Shown: positions 56,874-64,000 of the stretch, in pieces
Layout: each line of letters opens with the position of its first letter
Numbering within the stretch: position 1 is the stretch's first letter
Source: CAYJFQ01 sp964369955
GTDB lineage: Bacteria; Bacillota_I; Bacilli_A; Erysipelotrichales; Erysipelotrichaceae
Direction: 5' to 3'
DNA length: 64,000 nt
Assembly (NCBI GenBank): GCA_964369955.1
Contig: CAYJFQ010000001.1
Coordinates: forward strand, 215,923 to 279,922
Notes under the pieces: model-generated
Told to the model about the DNA's origin: nothing
The model's input: the letters and a program-made list of their open reading frames with translations, nothing else
The model's database searches: none
Position numbers and translations under genes: made by a program

Positions 56874-57851
56874 CTATGAAGTGACAACAAATTTAGTTTC
56901 GGTAAGTTTGTCTAAAATATTTTTTGATATAATTTGATTATCGCGGCGCATCGCCATAATAACTCCACCAATTGAGGGTTCGAAAAGTGGATCAACCAGA
57001 ACCATTTTATCTTGTAAGTACTTTTCTAAATTATTCAATATTAAATCACCACTCTTAAACACACCACCTGAATATGATACGTATATTACATCGCCGAATT
57101 TTAAACCTTTAATGCTATTATTTACCAATTGAGCTAACTCAAATGCTGCTTGATCAAAAATTAGTAAGGCGATTTTATCATTATTTAAAGCTAATTCGTA
57201 GGCTAGTTTCGATAATTGCGCAATCTTAACTCTATCCATTTGCCATTTATTTACAATTAAATTAATTAAATCAAAGTCATCCGCAATTTGATACTGCTTT
57301 TTTACCTCTGTATAAAGTAGTGATCTCTCTTCTCTTCCATCACTTTGACGCATGAAATGATTAATCAATTGACTACCAATCCAATACGCACTTCCTTCAT
57401 CACCACCACACCAATGCCCCCAACCACCGCATCTACTGTTATTTCCATCTTCATCTTCTGCATATGTAATTGACCCGGTTCCAGCAATAATATTTACACC
57501 TGATCTGCCACCTAAACTACCTCCCCAACCGCAAACATTGTCACCTTCTAAACTATATTCAATGCCTTTCAATCCTTGAGCTACCGCTTCACTAACTGCT
57601 TTATCATCATCCTTAATTTCACCAAATGCAGCTAATCCAATAAACGCATATTTAATATCATTTTTATTAATATCAGCTATATTAATTGCATCTTTTACTC
57701 CACTTTTCAAATTTGCAACTAATCGATCGAATCCGCACTGTAAATAATTTGTATTTTCTCCAATAACACTTGCAACAATTTCACCATTTTCTTTGGCTAG
57801 TGTATATCTAGTTTTAGTTCCACCGCTATCAATCCCTAAATAGTATTTCAT
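56874..57851 (-). CDS. BadF/BadG/BcrA/BcrD ATPase family sugar kinase (N-acetylglucosamine-kinase-like)
   Basis: The 325-residue protein has the actin-like phosphate-1 motif YLGIDSGGTKTRYTLA, the phosphate-2 motif GVNIIAGTGSITYAED, GGWGHWCGGDEGSAYWIG, and YVSYSGGVFKSGDLIL, which together match eukaryotic-type GlcNAc kinases. It probably phosphorylates a hexosamine or related sugar. ATG 57851 is 7 bases after GGAG; ATG 57854 overlaps the upstream stop. It is the last gene of the six-gene sugar operon. Confidence 0.85.
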   Translation of the reverse strand: MKYYLGIDSGGTKTRYTLAKENGEIVASVIGENTNYLQCGFDRLVANLKSGVKDAINIADINKNDIKYAFIGLAAFGEIKDDDKAVSEAVAQGLKGIEYSLEGDNVCGWGGSLGGRSGVNIIAGTGSITYAEDEDGNNSRCGGWGHWCGGDEGSAYWIGSQLINHFMRQSDGREERSLLYTEVKKQYQIADDFDLINLIVNKWQMDRVKIAQLSKLAYELALNNDKIALLIFDQAAFELAQLVNNSIKGLKFGDVIYVSYSGGVFKSGDLILNNLEKYLQDKMVLVDPLFEPSIGGVIMAMRRDNQIISKNILDKLTETKFVVTS

Positions 57852-57853
57852 CA

Positions 57854-58669
57854 TTATTCTCCTATAAACCTTATTAAATTATCACTATAAATCTTAGAAA
57901 TTGCAATTTCTGATAAATTAAGTTCATTATAAATTTCATCATCAATCAATTGCCAGTTTTTAGCCCAGTCAACCGAATAATGATTCGCGCAGTTATCTAA
58001 ACCAAAAATTACATTGTTCTCAACATCATATCCAACTTTATATAATTTTGTTAAAGCATCTTTACGATATATTTCTGGAGTTCCAGGTGTAATATCAATA
58101 AACATCTCAGCTGTTTTCTGTTTGTGTTTACTCTTGGCATTTATGAACTTTCCAAATACCGCTACACACTCATTAATCCAAGGCCAAGAGATGTGTGCTA
58201 AACAAAAACGTAAGTCTTCTATCTGTAACAATACTTCAAATTCGGTTGGTTTATTATATTTTCCTGAAGCATTCTTTCCATCCCATAAAATTCCAGAATG
58301 AAACAAAATAGGTTTGTTTTTTTTCGCAATATACTTATATACTTCAACACATTTGGGATTATCTACCGAAAATTTATTACAAATAATCTTAAAGCCTTTT
58401 ACCCCTTTTTCAACTGCGTAATCAATTTGATCTTTAGCATCTTCATTTAAAGGGTTAATAAAGAAAAATGGAAATAAATGTTTATTTCCTTCGCATACAG
58501 TAATAACTTTATTTACTCTATCTTTATATCCTTTAGCATGTTCCATCATATTATCTGGCATTTCAGAAATAACTAACCCGCCATCAATATCACTTTCATG
58601 TAATTTTTTTACAAAATCTTTTTGATCTACTTCATCTAAATCTAAATGAATATGTCCATCTAATCTCAT
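57854..58669 (-). CDS. Amidohydrolase-type metal-dependent hydrolase
   Basis: The 271-residue TIM-barrel protein has the N-terminal HxH (LDGHIHLDL), a metal or substrate histidine in PILFHSGILWDGKN, AHISWPWINECVAVFG and the C-terminal Asp in VIFGLDNCANH, as in the amidohydrolase-2 family. The substrate is unknown; context suggests a sugar derivative such as a lactone or amide. Its ribosome site (AAAGGAGGGC) lies in the end of the preceding gene, whose TGA stop is in frame with this start, showing TGA is a stop codon here. Confidence 0.75.
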   Translation of the reverse strand: MRLDGHIHLDLDEVDQKDFVKKLHESDIDGGLVISEMPDNMMEHAKGYKDRVNKVITVCEGNKHLFPFFFINPLNEDAKDQIDYAVEKGVKGFKIICNKFSVDNPKCVEVYKYIAKKNKPILFHSGILWDGKNASGKYNKPTEFEVLLQIEDLRFCLAHISWPWINECVAVFGKFINAKSKHKQKTAEMFIDITPGTPEIYRKDALTKLYKVGYDVENNVIFGLDNCANHYSVDWAKNWQLIDDEIYNELNLSEIAISKIYSDNLIRFIGE

Positions 58670-58675
58670 ACTTGT

Positions 58676-59533
58676 TCAGCCCTCCTTTTTTAAGTACTTA
58701 TCAATAATTTGTGCTGAAAGTATTAGATCTGTATAATCCTTATAGTTAGTTTCCACTATCAACGCCCCTTTATAATCGATTCTATTTAAAGCTTCAAATA
58801 TCTTATTATATTCGATGTTTCCATCTTCCAATTGTAGATGAAGATCACAAGTACCATCATTGTCATTCAGATGTACATGGCATAAGTTTTCTCCTAAAAT
58901 ATCGATAAATTCTCCAACATCTTGGTTTGTCCTATATGCATGCCCGCAGTCATATAAAGCCTTAACATTCACGCGATCTATTAAGGTAATGATTTCATTT
59001 AATTCATACGCTCCATAAGCAATTTCTTGTGGAAGCAACAAATTTTCTACCGCTATTATCATACCGTTTTCTTCCGCATAGTCTGCAACTTCCTGTATTA
59101 ATGAAACCGTAAGATTTCTTGCGTTAATTTTCTTTTTTTTACCCGCTTCTTGAAGATGTTGCTTTACAGGTGTTTCATTTGTTGATGGTACATCCATAGT
59201 TAAAATTGTTCCTGGATGTACTGGAAGTATTGTTACTTTCATTTCCTTTGCATAATCTATACATAATTTTATTTGTCTTATCACTTCATTACGCATATCA
59301 ATATTAGTTTGTCCAAGATCTAAGTTTGTTGGAATATGACAAGATGCTCCAACATTATATGTGCTTACTAAATATTTAATACCTTTAATATAACTACTGC
59401 AATCAAAATCAATGTAATTACACGGCCATTTTATTTCAATAAAATCATAAATATGCGTTTTGAGCAACTTTTCACCCAATTCAATAATTTGATCTTCCTT
59501 CATAGAAAATGGAATATGAAATCCTTTTTTCAC
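58676..59533 (-). CDS. Sugar phosphate isomerase/epimerase (xylose-isomerase-like TIM barrel)
   Basis: The 285-residue protein belongs to the AP-endonuclease-2 family of TIM barrels. Metal-site residues appear in GASCHIPTNLD, ILPVHPGTI, IAVENLLLPQEIAYG, ALYDCGHAYRTNQD, CHVHLNDNDGTCDLH and ALIVETNYKDY. Members epimerise or isomerise sugars or hydroxyacids. It sits between the permease and amidohydrolase genes of one operon. The exact substrate is unknown. Confidence 0.82.
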   Translation of the reverse strand: MKKGFHIPFSMKEDQIIELGEKLLKTHIYDFIEIKWPCNYIDFDCSSYIKGIKYLVSTYNVGASCHIPTNLDLGQTNIDMRNEVIRQIKLCIDYAKEMKVTILPVHPGTILTMDVPSTNETPVKQHLQEAGKKKKINARNLTVSLIQEVADYAEENGMIIAVENLLLPQEIAYGAYELNEIITLIDRVNVKALYDCGHAYRTNQDVGEFIDILGENLCHVHLNDNDGTCDLHLQLEDGNIEYNKIFEALNRIDYKGALIVETNYKDYTDLILSAQIIDKYLKKEG

Positions 59534-59546
59534 TTTACTACCCTCC

Positions 59547-61232
59547 CTAGAATGTAAAATCCCCTACTTTCTTAACTCGTTTAGATATTGTAATGATTGT
59601 TATAGTCATTAAAATCAAAAATACGCCATACACCATTGACAATCCAACATTAAAATCATTCATTGCATTTGTCATAGCAACCGATACCGGCATAGTTGAA
59701 GATGTATACATCAATATAGAAATAGTGTATTCACCTAATAAAGCAACAAATCCCAACATTGTGCCAGCTAAAATTCCTGGCGAAATAATCGGTACAACTA
59801 TTTTGATAAATGTTTGAATCCAGTTTGCACCTAAACTTCTCGATGCTTCTTCTATTGAATTATGCAACTGTAATAAAGAAGCGCTGGTCGATCTAACGAT
59901 CAATGTTAATCTAGTAATTGAATAAGTTAAAGGTAATAATATTGATGTCCCTAGCAACACTTCATTAAATGCAAATAATGTCGGTTCGCTAAATGCTAAA
60001 ATCATATTCACCGCTACTGTACTTGCAGGTAATGCCCATGGTAGAAATACCAATAATTCAACAATTTTTTTAATCTTAATTTTACTTTTAATAATAATAT
60101 ATGAGGATATTGTGCCAATTACTGTCGAAATTGAAATTCCAATTAATGACATTTGTAAGCTATTAATAAATGGTTTCAGAGTTCGTGATCTATTGAAAAA
60201 CTGAATATAGTTATCAAATCCTAATGATGTAGGGAAAATTGTGGTTGCCATAGCACCTCTTGGAACAAATGATAATAAAAGAATCATAAGAATCGGCAAA
60301 ATAATTACCGACAACATTAATGATAATCCTCCAACAAACATTAGATTGTTTTTAAACCCTGTAACCTTCATAGGTGTTAGTGGTTTACCCTTAACATCCA
60401 TGATATAATTTCTTCTTGTTTCATACCAACGCATAACAGACAAGAACGTAATTGACATAATTGCTAACATTATACCTTGTACAGATACTAAGTTATAGAA
60501 CCCATTAGTTTTGGTAAATAAAATCTGTACACTCATTACCCTAAAACTTCCACCAATTAAGTTTGGTGCAGCAAAAGATCCGATTCCAGACATGAAAGTT
60601 AGTACTCCCGCCCCAACTAAAGCCGGTGTTAATAGTGGCAATGTAATTGTAAAGAAGATTTTTATCTTAGATGCACCTAAACTTCTAGATGCATCATATA
60701 CCGAACTATCAATTCTTTTTAAAGCTCCTGATACCATGACATAAAAAACTACATATTGAGTTGTAGCGTGCACAAAAAGAATTCCAGGAAACCCTTTTAA
60801 AATAGTTGGAGCTATCTCCAGAGCAAACATTTGTTTTAATATTTGAGGAATAAACCCGGTAGCTCCATAAATTTGCATAAAAGCAATTGTAAATAGTACT
60901 CCTGGAACCATCATCGGAATAAGAAGCAATATATCAAATACTTTTTTTCCAACAAAATCATATCGATTAATTACAAAGGCAAAAAAAGTTCCGATGGTTC
61001 CGCAAACTAGAACAGTAGCTATACCTAATACAACAGTATTCTTGTATGCTATCATATTTTGTTGATTTTGAAAAAAATCTAGAAAATACTGAAATGTGAA
61101 ACTACCAGAATTCATTCCAAATGCCAATACAAACGAGTTGTATGCAGGATAAAAAATTGCCCATCCTAAAAACCAAAGAAGTGGAATCAAAAATAAATAG
61201 GTTACTAATTTTCTATTCATTGTATTTTTCAT
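59547..61232 (-). CDS. ABC importer permease, fused two-domain
   Basis: The 561-residue protein has about 12 helices and two binding-protein-dependent transport domains, each with an EAA-type loop: DASRSLGASKIKIFFTITLP in the first half and EEASRSLGANWIQTFIKIVV in the second. The fusion is typical of FbpB/SfuB/AfuB-type systems annotated as ferric transporters, several of which carry sugar phosphates or phosphonates. The start follows TTAGGTAATTAAG, one base after the ATPase gene. Confidence 0.9.
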   Translation of the reverse strand: MKNTMNRKLVTYLFLIPLLWFLGWAIFYPAYNSFVLAFGMNSGSFTFQYFLDFFQNQQNMIAYKNTVVLGIATVLVCGTIGTFFAFVINRYDFVGKKVFDILLLIPMMVPGVLFTIAFMQIYGATGFIPQILKQMFALEIAPTILKGFPGILFVHATTQYVVFYVMVSGALKRIDSSVYDASRSLGASKIKIFFTITLPLLTPALVGAGVLTFMSGIGSFAAPNLIGGSFRVMSVQILFTKTNGFYNLVSVQGIMLAIMSITFLSVMRWYETRRNYIMDVKGKPLTPMKVTGFKNNLMFVGGLSLMLSVIILPILMILLLSFVPRGAMATTIFPTSLGFDNYIQFFNRSRTLKPFINSLQMSLIGISISTVIGTISSYIIIKSKIKIKKIVELLVFLPWALPASTVAVNMILAFSEPTLFAFNEVLLGTSILLPLTYSITRLTLIVRSTSASLLQLHNSIEEASRSLGANWIQTFIKIVVPIISPGILAGTMLGFVALLGEYTISILMYTSSTMPVSVAMTNAMNDFNVGLSMVYGVFLILMTITIITISKRVKKVGDFTF

Positions 61233-61233
61233 C

Positions 61234-62274
61234 TTAATTACCTAATAAAACAATATTGTTCTTTTCTATTGCAATATAAACTTTATTATGAACTTCATAT
61301 TTAAAGTGTACATTGTTTATTGTAGTTACATTAAAATCAACACCTTCAACTCTTACTGTAAAATATGAAACAATGCCGTTAAATTGTTTTGCAACAATTA
61401 TACCTTCAAAGCAGTTTTCATTATTTGTTTCATTATCACTTAGTATAATCAGTTCATTTCTAATAGATATTTTTTTTGATGATGACAAGAACCCATTTGA
61501 ATGAATTTCTAATCCATTACTTAAAAATAGTTTATTAGATTCTTGCTTTACTTCTAGAATGTTTGTTTGCCCTACAAAATTTGCGACAAAACTATTTGAA
61601 GGTTTATTATAAATATCTTCTGGTGTTCCAATTTGTTGGATTACCCCTTTGTTAAAAATTGCTATTCTATCTGACATCATCAACGCTTCGCTTTGATCAT
61701 GTGTAACATATAACATAGTTATATTTAATTCTCTTTGTAATCGTTTTAATTCTACACGCATCTCTTCGCGCATTTTAGCATCTAAGTTACTCAAAGGTTC
61801 ATCTAAAAGTAAAATCTTGGGTTCGGTAACCAAAGAACGTGCTAGAGCAACCCTTTGTTGCTCACCTCCACTCAATTGAGATATTTTTCTTTTTTCATAA
61901 CCACTAAGACCTACCAAGCTCATATACTCTTTAACTTTTCTATCTATATCATTCTTTGGTAGTCGTTTAATCTTTAATCCATATGCTATATTTTCAAAAA
62001 CTGTATAATGAGGGAACAATGCATAATTCTGAAACATCATTCCTATCTCTTTTTTTTCAGGAGCAACATTTGTAATATCTTTACCATCCATTGCAACCTT
62101 ACCTTCGGTTGGTTTTTCAAATCCCGCAACCATTCTTAGAGTAGTAGTTTTACCGCATCCAGAAGGTCCTAGAAAAGTAAAAAACTCTCCTTTTTCAACA
62201 CAAATATTTGCATTATTTACCGCTGTTACTTCATTGAATTTTTTTGTTAAATTATCGATTATTAAATATGACAT
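61234..62274 (-). CDS. ABC importer ATP-binding protein (FbpC/PotA/AfuC type)
   Basis: The 346-residue ATPase has Walker A GPSGCGKTTTLR, MMFQNYALFPHYTVFENIAYG, signature ISQLSGGEQQRVALARSL, Walker B ILLLDEPLSNLDAK, and YVTHDQSEALMMSDR. A C-terminal TOBE-like domain follows residue 240. It drives the fused permease. The start ATG follows AAAGGAAATC after a perfect intercistronic hairpin. Confidence 0.92.
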   Translation of the reverse strand: MSYLIIDNLTKKFNEVTAVNNANICVEKGEFFTFLGPSGCGKTTTLRMVAGFEKPTEGKVAMDGKDITNVAPEKKEIGMMFQNYALFPHYTVFENIAYGLKIKRLPKNDIDRKVKEYMSLVGLSGYEKRKISQLSGGEQQRVALARSLVTEPKILLLDEPLSNLDAKMREEMRVELKRLQRELNITMLYVTHDQSEALMMSDRIAIFNKGVIQQIGTPEDIYNKPSNSFVANFVGQTNILEVKQESNKLFLSNGLEIHSNGFLSSSKKISIRNELIILSDNETNNENCFEGIIVAKQFNGIVSYFTVRVEGVDFNVTTINNVHFKYEVHNKVYIAIEKNNIVLLGN

Positions 62275-62288
62275 GATTTCCTTTCAAT

Positions 62289-62316
62289 AAACAGAGAGAA
62301 CGAATTCTCTCTGTTT
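62289..62316 (-). promoter_or_regulatory. Intercistronic TTCG stem-loop after the binding-protein gene
   Basis: Minus strand AAACAGAGAGAA, TTCG, then TTCTCTCTGTTT: a perfect 12-bp stem with a TTCG loop. No U-run follows, so it probably stabilises the upstream mRNA or reduces downstream expression. Confidence 0.75.
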
Positions 62317-62326
62317 TAATTAATTG

Positions 62327-63379
62327 CTATCCACCAATTTTTGTGGCGCTCATTATATCGTCGTTATATTTTTGCATCCAATCTGCTTGATTTTCTTTCA
62401 AATTTTCCCAATTCACTTTCATTGGTTTATAGTTTAGTGATTTCATCCAATCCGGAGATTGAGCTAAGGCTTCCGGATGTGTAGGCATTCTATTATATTC
62501 TTTTGCAAGTCTTAATTGTGTTTCTGCACTTCCTGCAAATTCAATAAACGCACGTGCATTCGCCTCATTTTTTGCACCATTAATCATTGCGACACAATCA
62601 GATATTACTACAGCTCCAGATTCAGGCGCAACAACTGTAAATGGCATATTATTATCATTGATATTTTGGATAATTCCACTTAGAGTCCAATATCCAATTG
62701 CCCCTTCTTTTTTCGCAATGCTACCAAACATTATATTTGAGTCAGTAACATATGCATTAACATTATTGTCAACTGTAGTTAAGAAGTCCCAAGCTTCACC
62801 AATTTTATCTTCTGCATCATATTGATCGATAATCGCAGAAATTGTAGCTCTACTTGCAGCAGATGTTACACTGCGGAAAACTAATTGATTTTCATATATC
62901 GGATTAGCTAAATCACTCCAATCTTTTGGAGCTTCTTCTTCACTTAACATATCGTGATTGTAGAATAACATTACAGGCGTTTGAATTGTCCCATAATAAT
63001 ACCCATTAGTTTCAACGTATGCAGAATCTAAATCACCTGACCATGTAGTTGTGGTTTTTGCAAGTAATTCCTCGCCTTTCATCTCCTCAAATACATTTGA
63101 AGGATTCCCATAAATTACATCAGCTTGAGGGTTATTTCTTTCCGCTCTAATTCTATCAACCAATTCTGCTCCAGGCAGATATAAATACTCAACTTTTACA
63201 CCAGTTTCTTCTTCAAACCATTCAGAAATTGAATCAAGAATTTCTTCACCATGTGGTGAATACACAACAACTTTTCCAGATAATTCCCCACTTGATTGTT
63301 CTTGATTTGCAGATTCATTACTGCATGCTACAAGAGTTAAAACCAAGCAAAAAACAAACAAAATTTTAAAATACTTCAT
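62327..63379 (-). CDS. ABC importer substrate-binding lipoprotein (FbpA/AfuA-like)
   Basis: The 350-residue protein has a lipoprotein signal (LVLTLVACS, Cys19) and a cluster D-type solute-binding fold (VVVYSPHGEEILDSISEWFEEETGVKVEY, ADVIYGNPSNVFEEM, AIGYWTLSGIIQNINDN). FbpA iron receptors use a Tyr pair near the C-terminus; no such YY pair is seen, so iron is unlikely. AfuA-type members bind hexose phosphates, which fits the downstream kinase and isomerase, but this is inference. The ATG follows AGGAGGAAAGAAG. First gene of the operon. Confidence 0.85.
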   Translation of the reverse strand: MKYFKILFVFCLVLTLVACSNESANQEQSSGELSGKVVVYSPHGEEILDSISEWFEEETGVKVEYLYLPGAELVDRIRAERNNPQADVIYGNPSNVFEEMKGEELLAKTTTTWSGDLDSAYVETNGYYYGTIQTPVMLFYNHDMLSEEEAPKDWSDLANPIYENQLVFRSVTSAASRATISAIIDQYDAEDKIGEAWDFLTTVDNNVNAYVTDSNIMFGSIAKKEGAIGYWTLSGIIQNINDNNMPFTVVAPESGAVVISDCVAMINGAKNEANARAFIEFAGSAETQLRLAKEYNRMPTHPEALAQSPDWMKSLNYKPMKVNWENLKENQADWMQKYNDDIMSATKIGG

Positions 63380-63431
63380 CTTCTTTCCTCCTATAATTCT
63401 TAGCTATAATAAACCATAAATATTAATATTT

Positions 63432-63486
63432 AATAAATAGAATGTTAATTCTTTGTATATTTATTAAATAGAATGTTAACTTTTTG
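63432..63486. repeat. Direct repeat upstream of the sugar operon
   Basis: AAATAGAATGTTAA occurs at 63435-63448 and 63466-63479, 31 bases apart, with similar flanks (TTCTTTG and CTTTTTG). It could be the operator of the operon; it also overlaps the 29-residue ORF. Confidence 0.6.
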
Positions 63487-63534
63487 CACGCTTCTATTGT
63501 TCGCACATTTTATAGATACTTTTTGATATCCCAT
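63445..63534 (-). CDS. Possible 29-residue peptide
   Basis: ATG 63534 follows an excellent ribosome site (AAAGGAGGAAACAAA) and the frame ends at TAA. The product is basic and polar (begins MGYQKVSIKCANNRSV, ends NKYTKN) with no membrane segment. It could be a leader peptide for the sugar operon or a remnant of a gene whose rest is lost. No family was recognised. Confidence 0.4.
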   Translation of the reverse strand: MGYQKVSIKCANNRSVQKVNILFNKYTKN

Positions 63535-63592
63535 TTTGTTTCCTCCTTTCTATAAACCATAGAAGTTAATTCTATAGCCATGTAATTGCACA

Positions 63593-63619
63593 AAAAAAGA
63601 ATCGATATTTTTATCGATT
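63593..63619 (-). terminator. Terminator after the 31-residue ORF
   Basis: AATCGATA and TATCGATT with a four-base loop, then TTTTTTT on the minus strand. Confidence 0.85.
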
Positions 63620-63620
63620 T

Positions 63621-63716
63621 TTATGTTACATTTTTTTTGATGTAACCTAATATTTTTAAATCATCTGTAGACTTAGGTCGCATTGCATAAGGTCTAGTTT
63701 TTCTTGTTATACTCAT
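63621..63716 (-). CDS. Possible 31-residue peptide
   Basis: ATG 63716 to TAA 63621, product beginning MSITRKTRPYAMRPKSTDDL and ending GYIKKNVT; basic, soluble. A strong terminator follows at once, showing that a transcript ends here, but no ribosome site is seen. It may instead be part of a non-coding RNA. Confidence 0.35.
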   Translation of the reverse strand: MSITRKTRPYAMRPKSTDDLKILGYIKKNVT

Positions 63717-63782
63717 AAATTTTGCTAAATGAACAAAATAACAATTATGATAAAAACACTACACATCCTGTTATTAAGTTAA

Positions 63783-63838
63783 GGTAAGCAGTATTTTTTT
63801 ATACGGTTTCAATAAACAGCGTGACTGCGAAACTTACC
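63783..63838 (-). ncRNA. Compact three-way-junction RNA fold (unassigned)
   Basis: GGTAA (63783-63787) pairs with TTACC (63834-63838). Inside are GTAT/ATAC (63791-63804) with a T-rich loop, and GTTTC/GAAAC (63806-63833) with an inner CAG/CTG. No known riboswitch consensus was recognised. Direction is inferred from the downstream minus-strand terminator. Confidence 0.35.
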
Positions 63839-63921
63839 TCCCTAGTCAACTCTCTTTTTTATTTTTTGATTTTTCTCATTTTTTGAAAAAACAGAAAAAA
63901 TTAACCATTAAGTTTTTGAAC

Positions 63922-63963
63922 AAAAAAAGCTCCAAACCCCCATGAATAAAGGGTTTAAGAGCT
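63922..63963 (-). terminator. Terminator of the rlmCD-like gene
   Basis: Minus strand AGCTC-TTAAACCC pairs with GGGTTT-GG-AGCT, followed by TTTTTTTG; it starts at the stop codon of the partial gene. Confidence 0.8.
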
Positions 63964-64000
63964 AAACAACACGATGTAGTAATACTATGCTTTCAACATG
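63962..64000 (-). CDS. C-terminus of a 23S rRNA (uracil-C5)-methyltransferase (RlmCD/TrmA family), partial
   Basis: Only the last 12 residues are in the window: HVESIVLLHRVV and TAG. HVExVVLLxR is the usual end of RlmCD/RumA-type RNA uracil methyltransferases. The call rests on this short motif and on the terminator that follows. The rest of the gene lies beyond the right edge. Confidence 0.5.
   Translation of the reverse strand, partial: HVESIVLLHRVV

Larger units (their letters stand above)
63380..64000. other. Right-end region, 621 bases
   Basis: Contains, in minus-strand order, the end of an rlmCD-like gene and its terminator, a compact RNA fold, a 31-residue ORF with terminator, a 29-residue ORF with a strong ribosome site, and a direct repeat ahead of the sugar operon. 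Confidence 0.6.

Noticed and set aside
63800..63840. CRISPR-like GTTTC...GAAAC element
   Set aside because: Single copy, no spacer series and no cas genes; better explained as part of an RNA fold.
63922..64000. Insertion sequence end at the right edge
   Set aside because: The inverted repeat is a terminator with a T-run directly after a TAG stop, and the reading frame fits an rRNA methyltransferase C-terminus.

Overview
The window reads as a draft-genome contig of a low-GC, Gram-positive-type bacterium (Bacillota), most likely near Erysipelotrichia or the cell-walled relatives of Mollicutes. The reasons are very AT-rich DNA, Firmicutes-type gene orders (hrcA-grpE-dnaK-dnaJ; dprA-topA-trmFO-xerC; rbgA-rnhB; ftsW-rsmD-coaD), strong AGGAGG ribosome sites, ECF transporters, CIRCE control and an LPXTG-type surface protein. 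FtsW and sortase-type anchoring imply a peptidoglycan wall. TGA acts as a stop at 58676-58678, where two proteins of normal length would otherwise fuse, so the standard bacterial code applies. The placement is inference. No rRNA, tRNA or CRISPR array was seen.

Layout. 1-4 kb: a metal-binding-type lipoprotein, radC, a 35-residue membrane peptide and an ogt-tag-DUF1848 operon. 4-8.7 kb: the heat-shock operon with two CIRCE operators, then divergent arsC. 9-18 kb: housekeeping operons on the minus strand. 18-26 kb: GNAT protein, repeat surface protein, ferritin, PH-domain pair and pyrG with a leader terminator. 26-30.5 kb: OmpR-type two-component system plus MacB-like ABC transporter with three matching direct-repeat promoters. 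30.5-35 kb: ArsR-controlled metal permease, DHFR-like protein, lepB, WYL regulator and rplS. 35-41 kb: ECF transporter with two SAM hydroxide adenosyltransferases, then ispG. 41-45 kb: AlkA-like glycosylase, MFS, MATE and a zinc-ribbon protein. 45-50.4 kb: LytTR regulator, soluble GHKL kinase and a heterodimeric ABC exporter. 50.5-54 kb: DHHW/MBOAT acylation pair and a GNAT protein. 54.1-56.4 kb: VWA surface protein running into a 100-N gap. 56.6-64 kb: six-gene carbohydrate-type operon lying between a decayed and an apparently intact 3' end of an rlmCD-like methyltransferase gene, with small ORFs and RNA structure at the right end.

Points of most interest: six genes without a Shine-Dalgarno site whose -10 box sits 5-7 bases before the ATG (leaderless transcripts); three identically built direct-repeat promoters, one of which now drives no intact gene; a promoter bracketed by two CIRCE elements; substrate-recognition genes followed by TTCG-looped hairpins; the SAM hydrolase pair linked to an ECF transporter; and the rlmCD remnant flanking the sugar operon.
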